This document shows, piece by piece, positions 5,224 to 7,973 of a DNA stretch of 7,973 nt; the first letter of the stretch is position 1; each line of letters starts with the position of its first letter. Position numbers and translations under genes: made by a program. The DNA is from Acidimicrobiia bacterium. GTDB taxonomy: Bacteria > Actinomycetota > Acidimicrobiia > Spongiisociales > UBA5794. The stretch spans positions 1 through 7,973 of the forward strand of contig JABDIW010000087.1 of assembly GCA_013003515.1 (NCBI GenBank), in the 5' to 3' direction. The notes beneath the pieces are model-generated. The model was not told where the DNA came from. It saw only the letters and a list, made by a program, of their open reading frames with translations, and made no database searches.

Positions 5224-5253
5224 ATGATAGGTGCCGCCGCTCGACGAGAGCAA
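5224..5253 (-). promoter_or_regulatory. Candidate promoter upstream of rpmJ
   Basis: On the minus strand TTGCTC (5253-5248) and TATCAT (5229-5224) are 18 nt apart, an acceptable housekeeping-sigma arrangement. The -10 matches TATAAT at 5 of 6 positions; the -35 matches TTGACA at only 3 of 6. The expected start point falls near 5217, immediately before the terminator hairpin. It would drive rpmJ and the alpha operon. The match is by eye only; chance is possible. Confidence 0.4.
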
Positions 5254-5255
5254 AT

Positions 5256-6029
5256 TCAAGCGGAGGCCGAAACGAGCTTGGGCTCAGGCAGCGTGAGCAC
5301 CATCGGGCCGTCCGGGGTGATGGCCACGGTGTGCTCCCAATGGGCGGACAGCGAACCGTCGGCGGTGACGACCGACCAGCCGTCGTCGAGCACGCTGGTC
5401 GCCGCTCCCCCGAGGTTGAACATGGGTTCGATGCAGATGGCCCAGCCCTTCTTCAGCTTGAGCCCGCGTCCCGGTTCGCCGTAGTTGGGGACCTCGGGCT
5501 TCTCGTGCATCTGCCTGCCGATCCCGTGACCTATGTACTCGCGCACCACCCCGTAGCCATGGGGCTCGGCGACTGCCGACACCGCGTGCCCGACGTCGCC
5601 AAGGCGGTTCCCGGCCACCGCCTGGGCCACCCCTTCCCACATCGCCTTCTCGGTGAGGTCGATCAAGGTGGTCACCTCGTCGGGAACCTCGCCGATCGCC
5701 ATGGAGAAGGCAGCGTCGCCATGCCAGCCCTCGTAGATGGCGCCGACGTCGACGGACAGGACGTCGCCGTCGCGGATCACCGTGTCATCGGGGATGCCAT
5801 GGACGATCACGTCGTTGGGCGACAGGCAGATCGTCTTGGGGTATCCCATGTACCCGAGGAACGACGGGGTGCATCCTCGGGAGCGGATGATGTCGGCGGC
5901 GATCTCATCGAGACGATTGAGGGTGACACCGGGCTGGGCCGCCTCACGCACAGCAGCGTGCACGGCCGCCACTGCACGGCCGGCCACGGCCATCTTCTCG
6001 AAATCCTCCGGGCCCTTGACGGTGATCAT
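5256..6029 (-). CDS. map: Methionine aminopeptidase, type I
   Basis: MetAP removes the initiator methionine from nascent proteins when the second residue is small. The 257-residue protein has the pita-bread fold landmarks and all five metal ligands: Asp 94 (LSVDVGA), Asp 105 (WHGDAAFSM), His 168 (YIGHGIGRQMH), Glu 201 (AICIEPMF) and Glu 232 (AHWEHTV). The active-site His 77 lies in VIVHGIP. The short N-terminus, without the zinc-finger or SH3-binding extension, is the class Ia type. ATG 6029-6027 shares one base with the adk TGA (TGATG) and has no Shine-Dalgarno, implying coupling. secY-adk-map is the usual order in Gram-positive bacteria. After map comes the gap without infA. A terminator follows 40 nt after the stop. 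Confidence 0.98.
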   Translation of the reverse strand: MITVKGPEDFEKMAVAGRAVAAVHAAVREAAQPGVTLNRLDEIAADIIRSRGCTPSFLGYMGYPKTICLSPNDVIVHGIPDDTVIRDGDVLSVDVGAIYEGWHGDAAFSMAIGEVPDEVTTLIDLTEKAMWEGVAQAVAGNRLGDVGHAVSAVAEPHGYGVVREYIGHGIGRQMHEKPEVPNYGEPGRGLKLKKGWAICIEPMFNLGGAATSVLDDGWSVVTADGSLSAHWEHTVAITPDGPMVLTLPEPKLVSASA

Positions 6030-6604
6030 CAGACCGTCGAGTTCAGGCCGCCACCGCTTCCGCCGTCGAGGACGGAAAGGATCCGCTCGGTGATGTCGGC
6101 GAGTTCGCCCACGCCATCGACGGAAGCCACGATGTCTCGCTCGGCGTAGAACGCGATGAGCGGCATCGTGTCCTGGGCATACACCCGCAGGCGGTTGCGG
6201 ATCGATTCCTCGCTGTCGTCCTTCCGTCCCCGGCTCATCATTCGGCCGACCAACTCGTCTTCGGGCACATCGAGGACGACCACAGCGTCGAGTCCCTCGG
6301 CACCGAGGTGGGCGTCGAGCGCCTGGGCCTGGGCGAGGGTTCGAGGAAACCCGTCGAGGATGTAGCCATCGGCAGCGTCATCGTGACGTATCCGCTCCTC
6401 GAGCATGGAGATGGTGAGCTCGTCTGGCACCAGGTCACCGGACTTCATGATCGCGTCCACCGTCTGTCCCAGCTCGGTGCCGTCTGCAACGTGCTGGCGG
6501 AACATCACTCCGGTGGAGACGTGGGCGATCCCGAGACGCTGCGCAACGCGTTCGGCCTGGGTTCCCTTGCCTGCTCCGGGGGGTCCGAGGAAGAGAAGTC
6601 TCAT
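6029..6604 (-). CDS. adk: Adenylate kinase, short-LID type
   Basis: Adk converts ATP and AMP to two ADP. The 191-residue protein has the P-loop GPPGAGKGT (7-15), the AMP-site motif STGVMFRQH (30-38, with Arg 36), DGFPRTLAQA (84-93, with Asp 84 and Arg 88) and a short LID around 120-132 (RMMSRGRKDDSEES) without the zinc-binding cysteines of long-LID enzymes; short forms are usual in actinobacteria, for example in Mycobacterium. Residue 33, usually Asp or Glu in TGD/TGE, is Val. The C-terminal tail (GGSGGGLNSTV) is glycine-rich. The frame is open upstream to 7051 inside secY, but only ATG 6604-6602 gives the family N-terminus MRLLFLGPPG, and it has GAGGAA at 6614-6609, which overlaps the secY stop. 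It lies 8 nt after secY and overlaps map by one base. Confidence 0.98.
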   Translation of the reverse strand: MRLLFLGPPGAGKGTQAERVAQRLGIAHVSTGVMFRQHVADGTELGQTVDAIMKSGDLVPDELTISMLEERIRHDDAADGYILDGFPRTLAQAQALDAHLGAEGLDAVVVLDVPEDELVGRMMSRGRKDDSEESIRNRLRVYAQDTMPLIAFYAERDIVASVDGVGELADITERILSVLDGGSGGGLNSTV

Positions 6605-6612
6605 CGGGTTCC

Positions 6613-7917
6613 TCAGGAGAGGAAGCCCTCGTAGTTCCGCATCAGGAGCTGCGATTCGATCTGCTTCATCGTCTCGAGAGCCACGCCGGCCACGATGAGG
6701 ATCGAGATACCCGAGAGGCCCACCGGGATGTCCCACATCGTTCCCATGATCGATGGGGCGATGGCGACGAAGGCCAGGTAGAGCGAACCAGGCAGGGTGA
6801 TGCGGCTGAGGACGTGTTCGAGGTGACGAACCGTGGCGCGACCGGGGCGAATCCCCGGGATGAAGCCACCCTGGCGCTGGATCATCTCGGCCTGTTTCTC
6901 TGGGTCGAACTGGATGGCCGTGTAGAAGTACGTGAAGAAGACGACGAGCACACCGAGGATGACGATGTACCACCAGGTGGGTGCGAACCCGCCATGGGAC
7001 GCCGACGTCGGCAGCAGGTGGGTCTCGACGAAGTTGCGGAACCCGTCCCACGGGATCGCTGAGCCGAGAAGCGCCGGGAAGTACATGATCGAGGTGGCGA
7101 AGATGACGGGGATGACTCCGGCCATGTTGACCTTCATGGGGATGTACGTCGACTGGCCACCGAGCACGCGCCTACCCCGGACGCGACGGGAGAACTGCAC
7201 AGGGATTCTTCGCTGACCCTGGTCCACGAAGATGATCCCGATGGTGAGGACGACCATCACGGTCACCACGGAGATGAACTGCCATGTTGCCGAGTTGGCC
7301 CACAGGATCGCCACCTGGGACGGCATCTGGCTGACGATCGACACGAAGATGATCAGCGACATGCCGTTGCCGATCCCTCGCTGAGAGATCAGCTCACCCA
7401 GCCACATGATGAGCGCAGTGCCGGCCGTCCAGGTGATCACGATGATGACCACCTCTCGCAGGCTCGGGTTGACGATCAGTGGCTCGGCGCCACCGAGGAA
7501 GTTCTGGTTCTGGAACAGGAAGACGAAGCCGGTGGACTGCAGCACGGCCAAACCGATGGTGAGACCGCGCGTCCACTGGGTGATGACCTTGCGTCCGTGC
7601 TCGCCCTCGTCCTGGAGGGCCTGAAGCCTGGGGATGACCACGGCCAACAGCTGCATGATGATGGACGCCGTGATGTAGGGCATGATGCCCAGGGCGAACA
7701 CCGAGAGACTCTCCAGCGCGCCGCCCGAGAACAGGTTGATGAGCCCGACGATGCCGGCGTCACCACTGGTGTCGGCGAAGGCCTCCACCTGATCGAGGTC
7801 GGTACCGGGAACGGGGACCGCCGCCCCCAGCCGGTAGAGGCCGAAGATGAACAGCGTGAACAGGATCTTGTTCCGCAGATCGTGGATGCGGAACATGTTT
7901 CTGAAGACGGACAGCAT
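6613..7917 (-). CDS. secY: Protein translocase subunit SecY
   Basis: SecY is the channel of the Sec translocon for secreted and membrane proteins. The 434-residue protein has a normal length and ten predicted transmembrane helices. Visible landmarks are the first helix region (RNKILFTLFIFGLYRLGAAV, 16-33), signature 1 GIMPYITASIIMQLL (77-91), signature 2 (WTAGTALIMWLGE then ISQRGIGNGMSL, 163-188), the C4-loop QRRIPVQ, the MAGVIPVIFA helix, and the large cytoplasmic loop GGFIPGIRPGRAT (350-362), which contacts SecA and ribosome. It ends with the helix GISILIVAGVALETMKQIES. ATG 7917-7915 has GAAGGTAA upstream. A weak -10-like TACGAT lies at 7956-7951, but its -35 would fall outside the window. 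The gene before it (rplO in the usual order) is not in the window. Confidence 0.99.
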   Translation of the reverse strand: MLSVFRNMFRIHDLRNKILFTLFIFGLYRLGAAVPVPGTDLDQVEAFADTSGDAGIVGLINLFSGGALESLSVFALGIMPYITASIIMQLLAVVIPRLQALQDEGEHGRKVITQWTRGLTIGLAVLQSTGFVFLFQNQNFLGGAEPLIVNPSLREVVIIVITWTAGTALIMWLGELISQRGIGNGMSLIIFVSIVSQMPSQVAILWANSATWQFISVVTVMVVLTIGIIFVDQGQRRIPVQFSRRVRGRRVLGGQSTYIPMKVNMAGVIPVIFATSIMYFPALLGSAIPWDGFRNFVETHLLPTSASHGGFAPTWWYIVILGVLVVFFTYFYTAIQFDPEKQAEMIQRQGGFIPGIRPGRATVRHLEHVLSRITLPGSLYLAFVAIAPSIMGTMWDIPVGLSGISILIVAGVALETMKQIESQLLMRNYEGFLS

Positions 7918-7973
7918 CTGGGATTACCTTCGTGGACGGGCGGGGGACATATCGTAGAGGCCGTGTGCCACTG
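7918..7973 (-). promoter_or_regulatory. Leader of secY with Shine-Dalgarno
   Basis: The 56 nt upstream of secY contain GAAGGTAA about 6 nt before the ATG, a usable ribosome-binding site. A stop codon (TAA at 7926-7924) ends one frame here but the visible 15 residues in it (ending SPARPRR) do not resemble the L15 C-terminus, so I do not call the end of rplO. Confidence 0.45.

Noticed and set aside
4959..6149. 396-codon plus-strand open frame
   Set aside because: It runs antisense to map, the gap, rpmJ and adk, all conserved genes; high GC leaves long antisense frames open. The sequence has no family resemblance.
6605..7051. N-terminal extension of adk by 149 codons
   Set aside because: It lies wholly inside secY; the family N-terminus and a Shine-Dalgarno fix the start at 6604.
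7951..7956. -10 element TACGAT for a secY promoter
   Set aside because: The -35 would fall outside the window and one hexamer match in high-GC DNA is not enough.
1..7973. A novel multi-gene system such as defence, phage or biosynthesis
   Set aside because: All genes but the Nudix/membrane pair and the partial PPOX gene are core housekeeping genes; no integrase, nuclease, helicase or toxin-antitoxin motif is seen.

Overview
This window is a high-GC bacterial ribosomal-protein locus in which every convincing gene lies on the minus strand. Read in the direction of transcription (right to left) the order is secY - adk - map - [terminator/promoter gap] - rpmJ - rpsM - rpsK - rpsD - rpoA - rplQ - Nudix hydrolase - small membrane protein - truA - [repeat-rich gap] - start of an F420/FMN split-barrel (PPOX) gene. 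This is the end of the spc operon joined to the alpha operon, in the arrangement usual for Actinobacteriota. The RpoA sequence, the short-LID Adk, the zinc-type S4 and L36, and the neighbouring F420-type PPOX gene fit that phylum. The divergent flavour (TruA, extra genes before truA) makes me suspect a deep lineage such as Acidimicrobiia, but that is inference, not something the sequence proves.

Layout. Positions 6029-7917 hold secY (protein translocation channel), adk (AMP/ADP balance) and map (removal of initiator Met), packed with an 8-nt gap and a one-base overlap. Positions 5135-5255 are a 121-nt gap where many actinobacteria carry infA. No infA fits here. Instead there is a hairpin with a T-tract (intrinsic terminator), a candidate promoter just upstream of it, and an 18-codon reading frame that overlaps the rpmJ start. 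Positions 2289-5134 hold rpmJ, rpsM, rpsK, rpsD, rpoA and rplQ, with gaps of 2-23 nt or one-base TGATG overlaps. Positions 480-2289 hold a Nudix hydrolase and a Yip1-like membrane protein inserted between rplQ and truA, also by overlaps, so the whole run looks like one transcription unit ending with truA.

Positions 234-479 are non-coding and unusual. They contain C6/G6 stem-loops: a near-identical tandem pair abutting the truA stop codon, and a degenerate inverted copy on the other side, giving a MITE/REP-like palindromic structure. The far left (1-233) is the N-terminal part of a split-barrel PPOX protein that runs off the window.

The genes jointly serve protein synthesis and export: ribosomal proteins, RNA polymerase alpha, tRNA pseudouridylation, SecY and methionine aminopeptidase. 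I see no phage, defence, CRISPR or secondary-metabolism system. The parts worth a second look are the two non-coding gaps and the two non-canonical genes before truA.
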